From Desulfonatronum lacustre DSM 10312 (GTDB lineage: Bacteria; Desulfobacterota; Desulfovibrionia; Desulfovibrionales; Desulfonatronaceae): a stretch of DNA of 64,000 bases. Positions 21,479-30,526 of this stretch are shown in pieces; position 1 is the first letter of the stretch, and every line of letters starts with the position of its first letter. The DNA lies in NCBI RefSeq assembly GCF_000519265.1, contig NZ_KI912608.1, positions 3,089,321 to 3,153,320 on the forward strand, in the 5' to 3' direction. The translations under genes were made by a program, and so were the position numbers. Below the pieces are notes generated by a model. It was not told where the DNA came from and did not search any database. It worked only from the letters and a program-made list of their open reading frames with translations.

Positions 21479-22873
21479 ATGCCGAGAAGTTTTCGCATCG
21501 TCTGCCGACCTGAGCACGTCGGGCTGGTGGAGGAACTGCTGCGGGCCGAAGGCCACGTCTTCGCCCAGGAGCCTTTTTCCCCTCTGGCACGCCGGCTGAT
21601 GGAGGAACCGGCTCCGCTGGGAGCTTCCGCTGCCGCGGCTTTTGGTCTGATCTACATCCAGGACCGTTCCTCCATGCTCGCGCCGCTCTTGCTCCATCCG
21701 CCCCAAGGCGGCACTGCGCTGGACATGTGCGCCAGCCCGGGCAGCAAGACCGGTTTGTTGGCTCAACTTGTGGGCACCTCCGGCATGGTTCTGGCCAACG
21801 AGCCCAACCCGCGGCGGCTGGCGACGCTGCGCCAGAACTTGACGGCCCTGAACCTGATCCAGGTGGCCACCTGCGGCCGTCCCGGACAGGAATTGCCCTT
21901 GCCCGAAGCTTCGTTCACCCATATCCAGTTGGACCCTCCGTGCAGTGGATGGGGAACCGTGGAACGCAACCCCCGTGTTCTGGAAATGTGGCCGGAACAC
22001 AAGCTCGGGCCGCTGGTCGCCCTGCAACGCGAGCTGTTGCGCAAGGCCGCCGCGCTGCTGGCTCCGGGCGGACGGCTGCTCTACTCCACCTGCACCACCA
22101 ACCCGGGGGAGAACCGGGAGCAGGTCCGCTGGGCCGTGGAGCACCTCGGCCTGACGCCGGTCCCGCTGCATCCCCTGCCGGGCTTCGACCTGTCCCATGC
22201 CCTGTCCCATGCCCGGCCCGATGCCCCTTCAAGTGCTTTGGGCGAGGACGACGGCTGCCTGCACGTTCATACCGAGGCCGGCGAGGGACAGGGCTTTTTT
22301 TTCGCCGCCCTGACATGTTCCGAAGCCCGTTCCGCGGCTCCTCCGGCAAGCTTCGAAGGAGGGCGGCGGGAACGATCCGCTTCGCTGGAATCGGCCGGAC
22401 GATCCCATGGTGGAAGGGGAAGGAAAAAGGACGACGCGTCCGGCACGGTGATCCGGCCCGGCGAGTTTCGCGGCTTGGAGGGCGTAGCCTGGGAGCATCT
22501 GCCTCCGGGAGAACTCCGGGACTTCAACGGTCGGGTGGTTTTTCTGCCGGAACGGACTTTGTCTCATGGCTTGGCCTTGCCGCCTTCCCTGGGGTGGCGG
22601 GGATTCGACCTGGGCCGGCTGACGGGCGGCACCTTGCGGCTCAACCCCCGGTTGCGGCTGCTGCTGCCGGAGTACCGGCCCGGTCATGGGGTGAACCTGG
22701 ACGACGCGCGGGACCTGAAAAAACTGTTGCAAGGCCAGAGTCTGGATTTGCCCTCAGGAGCCGCGACCGGACTTTCTGGGTGGGCCGGGGGCCGGGTTGG
22801 GCTGTACTGGCGCGGTTTGCCCCTGGGCTGGGCCACGGTTAAGGGCGGGCGCTGTCTGTGGTCACCGAAGTGA
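21479..22873 (+). CDS. RsmB/RsmF-type rRNA cytosine-C5 methyltransferase
   Basis: SAM-dependent enzyme of the NOL1/NOP2/Sun family, 464 residues. The SAM motif I is LDMCASPGSKTG (81-92). The two active-site cysteines are Cys155 in DPPCSG and Cys205 in STCTTNPGENREQ. The C-terminal third resembles the PUA-like extension of RsmF (YebU), which methylates 16S rRNA. Residues about 236-255 hold a short repeat-derived stretch (SHALSHARPDAPSS) encoded by TCCCATGCCC-type repeats. It ends 12 bases inside the ClC gene, which converges on it. Confidence 0.9.
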   Translation: MPRSFRIVCRPEHVGLVEELLRAEGHVFAQEPFSPLARRLMEEPAPLGASAAAAFGLIYIQDRSSMLAPLLLHPPQGGTALDMCASPGSKTGLLAQLVGTSGMVLANEPNPRRLATLRQNLTALNLIQVATCGRPGQELPLPEASFTHIQLDPPCSGWGTVERNPRVLEMWPEHKLGPLVALQRELLRKAAALLAPGGRLLYSTCTTNPGENREQVRWAVEHLGLTPVPLHPLPGFDLSHALSHARPDAPSSALGEDDGCLHVHTEAGEGQGFFFAALTCSEARSAAPPASFEGGRRERSASLESAGRSHGGRGRKKDDASGTVIRPGEFRGLEGVAWEHLPPGELRDFNGRVVFLPERTLSHGLALPPSLGWRGFDLGRLTGGTLRLNPRLRLLLPEYRPGHGVNLDDARDLKKLLQGQSLDLPSGAATGLSGWAGGRVGLYWRGLPLGWATVKGGRCLWSPK

Positions 22874-24697
22874 ACATCCACGGCGTTTTTCCTCCGGAAT
22901 GGCCTGGGTATAGGCCTGAAAGACGTCCTCGCGGTTGATCAGGCCCAGTACGTGATGTGCGTCGTCTCCTGATTCGTCCCGGACCACGGGAATCTGGTCC
23001 ACATCCGCCTGCACGAAGGCCATCAGGGCCGTATACAGAGAGTCCTCGGGCCGGAGCAGCACGGGTTTGCGGGCCACGTCCTTGACCACCAGCAGATCGC
23101 ACAGATCCTGCTCATAAAGGATCGTTCGCACGTCCTGGATGGACAGGATGCCGGTGATGCGGTCGTCGCGGCCGCGCACCGGAAAGTTGAACTGGCTGGT
23201 GTTGGCGATGACGTCCATCAAGACCCTCCAGGTCGTTCCCTCCTCCAGAATGATCACCCGGCCGGGCCGGAAATGGTCCTGAACGCGCAGCTCCTCCAGG
23301 ACGTTGATGGTGGCGTCCTCCCGGTGCGCGGGGGAGTCGAACTTGTTCTCGGCTTGGTGCTCGTAGAGCGAGACGTTGCGGTTGATCACCAGACACAGGG
23401 CCGAGGCCAGCATCAGCGGGGCCAGCAGGCCGTAGCTCTGGGTGATCTCGCAAACCATGATCAGCGGGCCCACCGCGGCGTTGGCCACTCCGGCGAAAAA
23501 CGCGGCCATGCCCACCAGCACGTACCCTCCGGGCTGGGTGACCACGCCCGGGAGCAACAAGTGCCCGACCTGCCCGACCACCCCGCCGCACATCCCACCC
23601 ACGAACAGGGCCGGGGCGAACATCCCGCCGCTCATGCCCGAGCCCAGGGTGATGGACGTGGCCAGAGTCTTGCCGAGAAATACGGCCAGCATCACCACCA
23701 GGGACAGCTGGCCCAGCACGGCCATTTCCAGCCAGCCGTAGCCGTCGCTGAGCACGGGCGGAAAGGCGACCCCCAGCATGCCCACCAGCAGCCCGCCCAG
23801 CCCCATGGACCAGACCAGTCCGGCGCGTTGCCGGATATGCTCGAAGACAGTGCGCTTGATGAAGAAAAACGTCGAGAGGTAGGCCCGTCCGGCCAGGGCG
23901 CAGACCAGGGCCAGGACGATGTAAAAGGGCAGTTCCTGAGCGCTCTGGAAGCGGAAGTCCGGAGTTTCCAGCATGGGTACGGCGCCGAAGAACAGGGTGA
24001 ACAGGGAGTAGGCCGTGACCGAGGAGATCAGAGCCGGCAGGATGGCCTCAGCCTCGAAGTCTTCCCGGTAGAGGACCTCCACAGCGGTGATCGCCCCGCC
24101 CAAGGGGGCCCGAAAAACCGCGCCCAGCCCGCCGGCGGCCCCGGAAAGCAGTAGAATCCGCCGTTCCTTGACGCTCAAGCCGAGGCGATCGGCCAGCAGG
24201 GAACCGAAACAGCCTCCGAGTTGGGCCATGGGGCCTTCCCGTCCGGCGCTGCCCCCGCTGGCGATGGTCAGCACCGCGGTGGCGCTTTTGATCAGGGTTG
24301 TGCGCACGGGCATGTGGCCGTCCTGGCGGTGGAACGCCTTGATCATGGCGTCCGTGCCGTCCGTGCCGCCGGACATGGGTTCGGAAATCCAGCGGCTGAC
24401 CAGGATTCCGGTCAGTACGCCCACGGATGCGGTGAGAATGGGGACCAGCCAGGGGCGATACGTTCCCGGTTCGCCGTGAAAAAGGACCTCCCCCGAGGGC
24501 AAAGGCAGGTCCAGGCCTGCCAGGTACACCAAAAAAAAGTGGCGCAGCCCCTCCAGGCTGACGAAAAACACCACCGCCGCCAACCCGGAGAGCAGCCCGG
24601 CCAGCAGGCCCAGCAACACCCACCGGGCCGACCCGCCCCGACCCGCGGCATGGAGGAAGCGGGTCCATTTCCGAATGTGCGGTTCAGGAACAGACAT
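22862..24697 (-). CDS. ClC-type chloride channel/antiporter with CBS domains
   Basis: A 611-residue integral membrane protein. About ten hydrophobic segments fill residues 25-440. The selectivity motifs are present: GSAGREGPMAQLGG (the GREGP signature) and GSGMSGGMFAPALF. A cytoplasmic pair of CBS domains follows (about 470-600), expected to bind adenine nucleotides and gate transport. The Glu of GREGP is kept, which fits either a channel or a chloride/proton antiporter. Overlaps the 3' end of the convergent methyltransferase gene by 12 bases. Confidence 0.92.
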   Translation of the reverse strand: MSVPEPHIRKWTRFLHAAGRGGSARWVLLGLLAGLLSGLAAVVFFVSLEGLRHFFLVYLAGLDLPLPSGEVLFHGEPGTYRPWLVPILTASVGVLTGILVSRWISEPMSGGTDGTDAMIKAFHRQDGHMPVRTTLIKSATAVLTIASGGSAGREGPMAQLGGCFGSLLADRLGLSVKERRILLLSGAAGGLGAVFRAPLGGAITAVEVLYREDFEAEAILPALISSVTAYSLFTLFFGAVPMLETPDFRFQSAQELPFYIVLALVCALAGRAYLSTFFFIKRTVFEHIRQRAGLVWSMGLGGLLVGMLGVAFPPVLSDGYGWLEMAVLGQLSLVVMLAVFLGKTLATSITLGSGMSGGMFAPALFVGGMCGGVVGQVGHLLLPGVVTQPGGYVLVGMAAFFAGVANAAVGPLIMVCEITQSYGLLAPLMLASALCLVINRNVSLYEHQAENKFDSPAHREDATINVLEELRVQDHFRPGRVIILEEGTTWRVLMDVIANTSQFNFPVRGRDDRITGILSIQDVRTILYEQDLCDLLVVKDVARKPVLLRPEDSLYTALMAFVQADVDQIPVVRDESGDDAHHVLGLINREDVFQAYTQAIPEEKRRGCSLR

Positions 24698-24734
24698 GGG
24701 CCGGCGAGTCAGCTAATGAAAAGTCTTTGTTCGA

Positions 24735-24857
24735 CAGTTCGTTCAAAAATCCCAAGTGCAAGGAGCAAGAAAAGCTCAAGGTCGAAGCGTATTTCTTCAT
24801 ACGTGAGAGTTTGAATTTTTGCGGCGACGCGGCAATTGGAGGTTTTTCAACGGACTG
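24735..24857. repeat. Palindromic MITE-like element, copy B
   Basis: Full-length 123-bp copy with ends CAGTTCGTT / AACGGACTG and the shared core (TCGAAGCGTATTTCTTCATA). It lies between ribF and the ClC gene, and runs straight into three tandem copies of an 11-12-base unit (CAGACGCACTG, 24859-24893). Confidence 0.85.
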
Positions 24858-24858
24858 C

Positions 24859-24893
24859 CAGACGCACTGCCAGACGCACTGTCAGACGCACTG
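24859..24893. repeat. Short tandem repeat overlapping the ribF stop
   Basis: Three copies of CAGACGCACTG with one changed base. The last copy encodes the final residues of RibF (ARQCV) and its stop. The array abuts the end of element copy B. Confidence 0.75.
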
Positions 24894-25844
24894 CCTGGCT
24901 TCCACCAGATGCGCCTCCGGGGAGTCGAGAATGCGGCGGGCCAAGACAATGTCTTCGCGAATTCGGGCCATCAGTGCGTCAAGGTTCGGAAATTTTTGTT
25001 CGCTGCGCAGCCGCTGAACGAAGTGGACGCGAACGTCGCGGTCGTAGATGTCCTGGTCGAAATCCAGGATGTGCACCTCCACGGAGAGCACGTCGTTTCC
25101 AAAGGTGGGGTTGTAGCCGATGTTGGCCACGGCCGGATATGTCCGACACTCGGATTCGGCCCAGACCGCGTAGACTCCGGTCTTGGGGAACAGTTCGTCG
25201 CGCAGTTGCAGGTTGGCCGTGGGAAAGCCCAGCAGACGGCCCCCCCGGTTACGCCCGGAAACCACCTTGCCCTCCACCCGGTAGAACCGGCCCAGCAAAG
25301 GTCGGACCTCCCAGATCAGTCCGGCCTGGACCATGTCCCGGATCCGCGACGAACTGACCACCGCGTCGTCGATCAACACCGGCCCGATTTGCTCCACGGC
25401 AAACCCGTGCCGCGCCCCGAGTTCCCGGAGCATGGCATAGTCGCCCTTGCGGTTGCGCCCAAAGGCGTAATCGTACCCGATGACCATCTCCCGCATGCCC
25501 AGACCCTCCAGAAGATAGGTCCGCACGAACTCCTCGGGTTCCAGTTTGGCCATGTCCTTGGTGAAGGCAATGCAAAAGGCGTAGTCGAGCCGTAGGGATG
25601 CGATGGACTCCAGCTTTTGGTGCGGCAAGGTGATGAACGGGGGCGTCCGTGATCCGCTCAGAACCCGCAGTGGGTGCGGTTCAAAGGTGACCGCGACGCT
25701 GGGAAGACCGAGGGAAGCGGCTTTTTGGCGCGTCCGGCACAACAATTTCTGGTGGCCCATGTGGACCCCGTCGAAATTGCCGATGGTGACGCAGGATTGA
25801 GAAACGGTTTGGCGGGCTTCTTCCAGGGTGCGCAAGACCTGCAT
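24882..25844 (-). CDS. ribF: Bifunctional riboflavin kinase / FAD synthetase
   Basis: Makes FMN from riboflavin and ATP, then FAD from FMN and ATP; cytoplasmic. The 320-residue length is typical of prokaryotic RibF. The N-terminal FAD synthetase half shows TIGNFDGVHMGHQKLL (20-35) and the SSSRIRDMV motif; the C-terminal kinase half shows GRLLGFPTANL and the GVYAVWAE strand. The gene's last codons lie in a short tandem repeat next to palindromic element B, so its native C-terminus may be slightly changed. Confidence 0.95.
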   Translation of the reverse strand: MQVLRTLEEARQTVSQSCVTIGNFDGVHMGHQKLLCRTRQKAASLGLPSVAVTFEPHPLRVLSGSRTPPFITLPHQKLESIASLRLDYAFCIAFTKDMAKLEPEEFVRTYLLEGLGMREMVIGYDYAFGRNRKGDYAMLRELGARHGFAVEQIGPVLIDDAVVSSSRIRDMVQAGLIWEVRPLLGRFYRVEGKVVSGRNRGGRLLGFPTANLQLRDELFPKTGVYAVWAESECRTYPAVANIGYNPTFGNDVLSVEVHILDFDQDIYDRDVRVHFVQRLRSEQKFPNLDALMARIREDIVLARRILDSPEAHLVEARQCV

Positions 25845-26048
25845 GAGGATGGGGTTCTCCTACCGGATAGGTATGTCGTTCGCCGTCTCCCGAAACCCGA
25901 AATCGGAAGACTTCGCGAAACGGCGAAACCTGTATCCATACCGGAAACCCTCGCGTCCTTCAACCATGTGACGATGCCCGTCCCGGGCGGACCGGTCACG
26001 ACCGACACGGCGGCACTGGAAAAAAATAAATTTTCTTGCACTGACCCC

Positions 26049-26077
26049 TTGCCAACCGAAGCCGATGCGAGTAGACA
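26049..26077 (+). promoter_or_regulatory. Predicted promoter of tRNA-Leu
   Basis: TTGCCA (26049-26054), a 17-base spacer, and TAGACA (26072-26077). Transcription would begin 5-8 bases before the tRNA. Spacing is ideal and the boxes are good sigma-70 matches. Confidence 0.55.
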
Positions 26078-26089
26078 CCTCTCCTTCGG

Positions 26090-26176
26090 GCCGAAGTGGT
26101 GGAATTGGTAGACACGCTAGGTTCAGGGTCTAGTGGGGGTTTCCCCGTGGGAGTTCGACTCTCCCCTTCGGCACCA
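26090..26176 (+). tRNA. tRNA-Leu (anticodon CAG)
   Basis: An 87-base class II tRNA with encoded CCA. The acceptor stem is GCCGAAG/CTTCGGC, the anticodon loop TTCAGGG gives CAG, and a long variable arm (TGGGGGTTTCCCCGT) is present as expected for leucine. Followed 9 bases later by a terminator. Confidence 0.95.
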
Positions 26177-26184
26177 CGAATTTT

Positions 26185-26219
26185 AAAGGGATTCAAGCTG
26201 TAACGGCTTGGATCCCTTT
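26185..26219 (+). terminator. Intrinsic terminator of tRNA-Leu
   Basis: A 14-bp stem with one G-T pair (26185-26198 with 26206-26219), followed by a run of T to 26223. Confidence 0.9.
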
Positions 26220-26259
26220 TTTTATGCCTGAGCGCCTTTTTTTGTCGTACGATTTTGCT

Positions 26260-26973
26260 TCAAACCATATCTTTCTTTGAATGGTCTCCATTCCTCGCCA
26301 ACCATCGCCGCAGACCATGGATCACCTCGGGCAAGGGGCGGCCCAGGAGGAAAGGAAGGTGGTCCGGAGGGATTCCAGCTTTTGCCTGGAGCAGGTCGCG
26401 CAGTGCGGCGTCGTAGGCCGCGGCTTGGCGGAGGAGGTCGGCGGATTCCGGGGTGGGGGCTTGGAGGTGGCGGAGCAGGTCGGCGACGGAGCAGTGGGTT
26501 TCGTGGTCCCGGACCAGTTCGGCCAGGGCGTTGTCCGGACCCAGGATATCCAGCCTGGACAGGCGCGGCGTCGCGGCGGCCTCGGCCAGCCCGGCGGTGT
26601 CCCAGCACTTCAGGGCCGCGCACTCCTGGGGTTTGTTTTCGTGGATGGCGCAGCGGCCAGAAGCCCATTCGGACGCTTGGGCGGCGGGAGAGGGATCGGG
26701 CAGGTAGAATCGACAGCCCGGCTCACTTTTTGCCGAGCTGTCCACCGCGGACTCTTTCGAGCGCACCTTGACGCATTCCGCGTCCAGCAGGACGACCTGG
26801 CCCTTGACCTGGTCGTGAACCGGTTCGCCCACGCGCAGGGTGTAGAGAGCCTCCCGAAGGATGATCGTGTCGCGCAGCAGCGGAAGGTCCGCGTGATGCA
26901 GGGCCGGGCCGCCCTTGCGGCAGCAGGTTCCGCATCGTCGGCAGTGGTTTGGCGGGTCCGGGCGTTGCGACAT
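26260..26973 (-). CDS. YkgJ-family cysteine-cluster protein
   Basis: A 237-residue protein whose N-terminus holds a cysteine cluster (CRRCGTCCRKGGPALHHAD, about residues 11-29), with more cysteines at CRFYLPD and CAIHENKPQECAALKCW. This pattern defines the YkgJ (Fe-S or zinc cluster) family; the chemical role is unknown. The ATG at 26973 is preferred because it places the cluster at the N-terminus as in relatives, though a GTG 20 codons upstream is possible. Convergent with tRNA-Leu. Confidence 0.8.
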   Translation of the reverse strand: MSQRPDPPNHCRRCGTCCRKGGPALHHADLPLLRDTIILREALYTLRVGEPVHDQVKGQVVLLDAECVKVRSKESAVDSSAKSEPGCRFYLPDPSPAAQASEWASGRCAIHENKPQECAALKCWDTAGLAEAAATPRLSRLDILGPDNALAELVRDHETHCSVADLLRHLQAPTPESADLLRQAAAYDAALRDLLQAKAGIPPDHLPFLLGRPLPEVIHGLRRWLARNGDHSKKDMV

Positions 26974-27067
26974 GGTGGGGCGTTCCGTCCGCGCTGGTTC
27001 AGGAATCAGGGCAATGAAAGCGGTTGATTTCACTTTGCTTTCAACATGACCTTATCAGGTCAGCCTG

Positions 27068-27165
27068 GCGTTGGAACCAGGATCGAAATCGGTATCGAAA
27101 TCGAGGCTTACAGTAACTTCACGCAATGTCGACGATTGCGATTGCGATTTCGATTTCGGCCTGAA
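27068..27165. repeat. Period-6 GAAATC / GATTTC inverted arrays
   Basis: GATCGAAATCGGTATCGAAATCG at 27078-27102 faces TTGCGATTGCGATTTCGATT near 27135-27157. The two arms are inverted and can form a long hairpin. Same repeat class as at 15384-15685 and 57196-57271. No gene is present between YkgJ and the M16 peptidase. Confidence 0.75.
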
Positions 27166-27218
27166 GCATGCCCAGCTTATTGGGTCATTTTGAGCGCAAT
27201 ACACAGTAAAGAGCCGGG

Positions 27219-29945
27219 CTATGGCCGGACCTTGATCAGGTAGGCCTGGTCCCATTGCAGATACTCCCGGACCAGGGCGGCGAGGTCGTGGGGGGTTGTT
27301 TGTCTGGCTTGCTCGATCATGTCCTGGGAATGGTCCAGGGTGAATCCTCGGGACAGGTTCTCAGCCGCTTCGTGGGCCCTGGCGATCAGCCGTTGCCGAC
27401 TGCGCTGGTAGTCCCCCCAGAGCAGGTTTTTGGCCCGGTCCAGATCCGTTTCCGGGAGGCCCCGGTCGATCAGATCGCGGACCACGTCCTGAAAGCCTTG
27501 AACCGCGGCCTCCTCGTTGTCCGGGGAGGTTCCGATGTAGAAGGCCAGAAAACCGGCCAGGGTCTCCTGCCAGAGCAGGGCGGTTACGGAATAGGCCAGG
27601 CCGCGGACGTCGCGCAGCTCGCGAAAGAGCATCCCGGATTGTCCGGCCAGGACTTCCCTCAGCAGATTCAAGCCCGGGGTCTGTTCGCTGCCCAGGCCCG
27701 GCAGGGGAAAGACCACCAGGATGTGGGTCTGGTTGCGGTCCTTGAGCTGAAGCGACAGCTTCCGCTCTTCGCTCCAGCGCGGATACCGGGGCGTGGGGGC
27801 GGCCATGACGTCTCCACGGGCCAGGTTCCCGGCCATGGTCAGCAGGGCGTCGCGGTCCAGGTTCCCGCAGGCGGCCAGGACCCAAGGGCGATCTTTCTGG
27901 CGTTCCCAGAAGGAGAGGACGTGTTCCCGGGAAAATCCCGTCACCGCGTCCGTGCCGCCGGAGCGCTGGTAGCCGTAAGGGTGTTCGGAAAACAAAAACG
28001 GGAAGGTGTGGCGCAGGGCCAAACCCACCGGACTGTCCTCGGCCCGGACGATGGCCGCGCACTGCTCCTGCTTGGCCCGGGCCAATTCCTCGGGCAGCCA
28101 GGCCGGTTCCTGGACCAGTTCTTCGAAAAAGGTCAGCATTTCCGGACGGAATCGGGCCGGGAAATGGACGTTCAGGTAGAGTTGTTCCAAACCGGCCCCG
28201 GCCGCCACCCGGGCCGCCCTGTCGGCCAGAAAGTCCTGGACCTGCACGGCGTTTTTGGAACGCGTCCCCTTGGTCCAGACTCGGGCGGTCAGCTCGGACA
28301 AGCCCTGGTCCGAGGGGGGCAGCAGCAGATCGCCGCCGTTCCAGCACATGGTCAGGGCCGTGTAAGGCAAGGATGTGTCGGGCAGCAGGACCACTGTCCG
28401 GCCGGGGGCCAGATGGATGATCTCCGGCTGGTGACGACCGACGAGGGGCGCGGTGGCGACCGCGGTGGTCCGGGAAGGCCATTTTCGGGTCAGCGTGTCG
28501 CGCAGATCCTCTTCCGCCGGGGTCTCGGGAGTCGGCGTGAAGATGGAGCAGACCAGCCTTTCAGGACGGACATGGACGCGGATCACGTCCCGCAACTGTT
28601 CCGCGTCCATGGTTTTAATCATGTGCAGGTAGACCTGCTCGGCCTCGAAGGAATGTTCGTGGAACTGGAAATAGCCAAGTTTGGAGGCCATGCCGGAAAA
28701 GGTTTCCTTGGCCTGAAACAAACCGTCTTCCATGTTCAGCTTGGCCCGGTTCAGGGCTTCCGGACTGAAAGCTTCCGGGGTCAGATCAGCCAGCATGTTC
28801 ATCAGGCCGGTCCACAGGGCTTGGATATTGGCCGGGTCCAGTTGGGCCTGAATGGAAAGCATTCCGGCCTGGTCCAGGCTGGTGGCCGAAGCGGAGATGG
28901 TGTCCACCAGTCCCTGCTCGTACTTGAATTCGCGGTACAGCAGGGAGGTTCGGTCCCCGCCCAGCATGTGGGCCAGCACATCCAGCCCCACGCTGTGCAC
29001 GTCCCGCAGACCGGGAATGGGCAGGGCCAGGAAAAAATGGGCTTTTTGCCAGGGGCCTTGGTGGATGGCGATATGCGGGGCCGGGCCGCCTGAAACGCAA
29101 TCGCCTGAAACGCCTTTGGCAACATTTGGGGCAACGTTTTTTGCATCACCTTGGGCACCACCTTGGGCGCCATTTGGGGCGGAGAGGAGTGCAGCCGGAC
29201 AGTGGACGGAATGCCGGTCACCGTGGTTGGTCAGCCGGCCGAAAAGCTCACGGGCCTGTTCCAGGACCTTTTCGGGCCGTACGTCGCCGCACAAGACCAG
29301 GACCATGTTTCCTGGCTGGTAGCGGGACCGGACATAGGCCGCGAGGTCGTCCCGGGTGATGGAGCGAACCGTTTCCGGAACGCCGATGATCGGTCGGGCA
29401 TAGGGCGTCCCGGCCCAGATGCGCTCCTGCACGGACTTGAAGATCCGGCGGTGCGGATCGTCGTCGCCCTGATCCATCTCGGCCAAAATGACTTGGCGCT
29501 CGGACTCCAGTTCTTCGGGGTCGAAGGAGGCGTTGAAGATCATGTCCTGGATCACGTCCAGCCCCATGGCCCAGTGCTCCGCGGGCAGATCCACGATATA
29601 CATGGTGGCGTCGAACCCCGTGGCCGCGTTCAGCTCGCCCCCCAGAGACTCGATGTCCGCGGCGGCCTGGCCCTGGACCCGGCGAGGCGTCCCCTTGAAG
29701 ACCATGTGTTCAAGCAGATGGCTGATCCCGGCCTGCTTCTGGGCTTCGTGGACCGAGCCGGCCCGGACGAACAGCCGGATCGAGACCAGGGGGAACCGGT
29801 CGTCTTCGTGAACGAGCACGGTCAGACCGTTGGCCAGGACGTGGACCTGGGTTCCCGGTGAAGCCGGAAGCGGCGCAGCGACGGGGGCTTGGAGAGGGAA
29901 CGTGGAGCGGGAAGAACGATCGATGGGAGAAGGGCTGTTCGCCAT
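27219..29945 (-). CDS. M16-family zinc metallopeptidase (tandem insulinase-like)
   Basis: A 908-residue protein holding two M16 halves in one chain. The N-terminal half has the inverted zinc motif HLLEH (76-80) and the distal acidic ligand region LESERQVILAEMDQG. The C-terminal half lacks HxxEH and is the usual inactive clamp partner. The start at 29945 (MANSPSPID) is chosen because the conserved part begins soon after; its ribosome site is weak. No clear signal peptide is seen. Residues about 245-290 are an Ala/Gly/Gln/Asn-rich stretch (GAQGGAQGDAKNVAPNVA) encoded by repeated DNA and absent from a normal M16 fold. Confidence 0.9.
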   Translation of the reverse strand: MANSPSPIDRSSRSTFPLQAPVAAPLPASPGTQVHVLANGLTVLVHEDDRFPLVSIRLFVRAGSVHEAQKQAGISHLLEHMVFKGTPRRVQGQAAADIESLGGELNAATGFDATMYIVDLPAEHWAMGLDVIQDMIFNASFDPEELESERQVILAEMDQGDDDPHRRIFKSVQERIWAGTPYARPIIGVPETVRSITRDDLAAYVRSRYQPGNMVLVLCGDVRPEKVLEQARELFGRLTNHGDRHSVHCPAALLSAPNGAQGGAQGDAKNVAPNVAKGVSGDCVSGGPAPHIAIHQGPWQKAHFFLALPIPGLRDVHSVGLDVLAHMLGGDRTSLLYREFKYEQGLVDTISASATSLDQAGMLSIQAQLDPANIQALWTGLMNMLADLTPEAFSPEALNRAKLNMEDGLFQAKETFSGMASKLGYFQFHEHSFEAEQVYLHMIKTMDAEQLRDVIRVHVRPERLVCSIFTPTPETPAEEDLRDTLTRKWPSRTTAVATAPLVGRHQPEIIHLAPGRTVVLLPDTSLPYTALTMCWNGGDLLLPPSDQGLSELTARVWTKGTRSKNAVQVQDFLADRAARVAAGAGLEQLYLNVHFPARFRPEMLTFFEELVQEPAWLPEELARAKQEQCAAIVRAEDSPVGLALRHTFPFLFSEHPYGYQRSGGTDAVTGFSREHVLSFWERQKDRPWVLAACGNLDRDALLTMAGNLARGDVMAAPTPRYPRWSEERKLSLQLKDRNQTHILVVFPLPGLGSEQTPGLNLLREVLAGQSGMLFRELRDVRGLAYSVTALLWQETLAGFLAFYIGTSPDNEEAAVQGFQDVVRDLIDRGLPETDLDRAKNLLWGDYQRSRQRLIARAHEAAENLSRGFTLDHSQDMIEQARQTTPHDLAALVREYLQWDQAYLIKVRP

Positions 29946-30000
29946 GGGCTGGACTCGATGCGTGGTAATGGTGAAAAAAGAGTGATGGCCGGTTGAATCA

Positions 30001-30037
30001 AAAAGAGGCACGGACGCGGATCGTCCGTGCCTCTTTT
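30001..30037 (-). terminator. Intrinsic terminator after the small Cys-rich gene
   Basis: A perfect 16-bp stem (30001-30016 with 30022-30037) with a 5-base loop. On the minus strand it runs into TTTTTGATT. It separates the Cys-rich protein gene from the M16 peptidase gene downstream, so the latter needs its own promoter. Confidence 0.9.
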
Positions 30038-30091
30038 CGCGAAGACGTGCAGGCAGTTATCCTCGATAAGGGGATGACTGCTATTTATGTA

Positions 30092-30382
30092 TCAGGCCTT
30101 GCAGGGTCCGCCCTTGCACTGGCAGGCTTCTCCGCCCTGGCAGTAGACGCGAATGAAATCCGCGACATGTACGCCCAGGTGGATGCATTCGACGCCCTGA
30201 AGACATTTTTCGGCGTCTTCTTGTTCGATGTGGGTCTTTTGTTCGGTGCCGTCTTTTTTCAGGGAGACCACCCAGGCCTTTTTGGCCTCGTCGAACGTCG
30301 TGGTCATGGTCACGCCGTATTTTTCCAACTCAGGGTAGAATCCTGAAATTTTGGCCAACAATTCCTTGGAATCAGCGTTCAT
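30092..30382 (-). CDS. Small cysteine-rich protein of unknown function
   Basis: A 96-residue cytoplasmic protein. The N-terminal 55 residues look like an alpha/beta domain; the C-terminal part carries six cysteines (60, 66, 81, 87, 89, 94), including the tail ending C-x-C-x4-C. This suggests metal or Fe-S binding. A strong AGGAGG site precedes the ATG and a strong terminator follows, so it is a well-defined monocistronic gene, possibly well expressed. No named family is recognised. Confidence 0.8.
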   Translation of the reverse strand: MNADSKELLAKISGFYPELEKYGVTMTTTFDEAKKAWVVSLKKDGTEQKTHIEQEDAEKCLQGVECIHLGVHVADFIRVYCQGGEACQCKGGPCKA

Positions 30383-30526
30383 AAGACCTCCTTGCGATGA
30401 GGGTTCGATGTTCGTGCATGATGCCTTTTGGTCGAGACTTCAAAAAATGAACAATCAATTATTACTTTTTTAGCATGGGGGATGGTTTCAGGCAAGATAA
30501 ATTCCGGGCTGAAAAGCTTGCGTGCG

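Noticed and set aside
27255..29093. Long plus-strand open frame opposite the M16 peptidase
   Set aside because: Antisense shadow of a clear M16 gene with low-complexity product.
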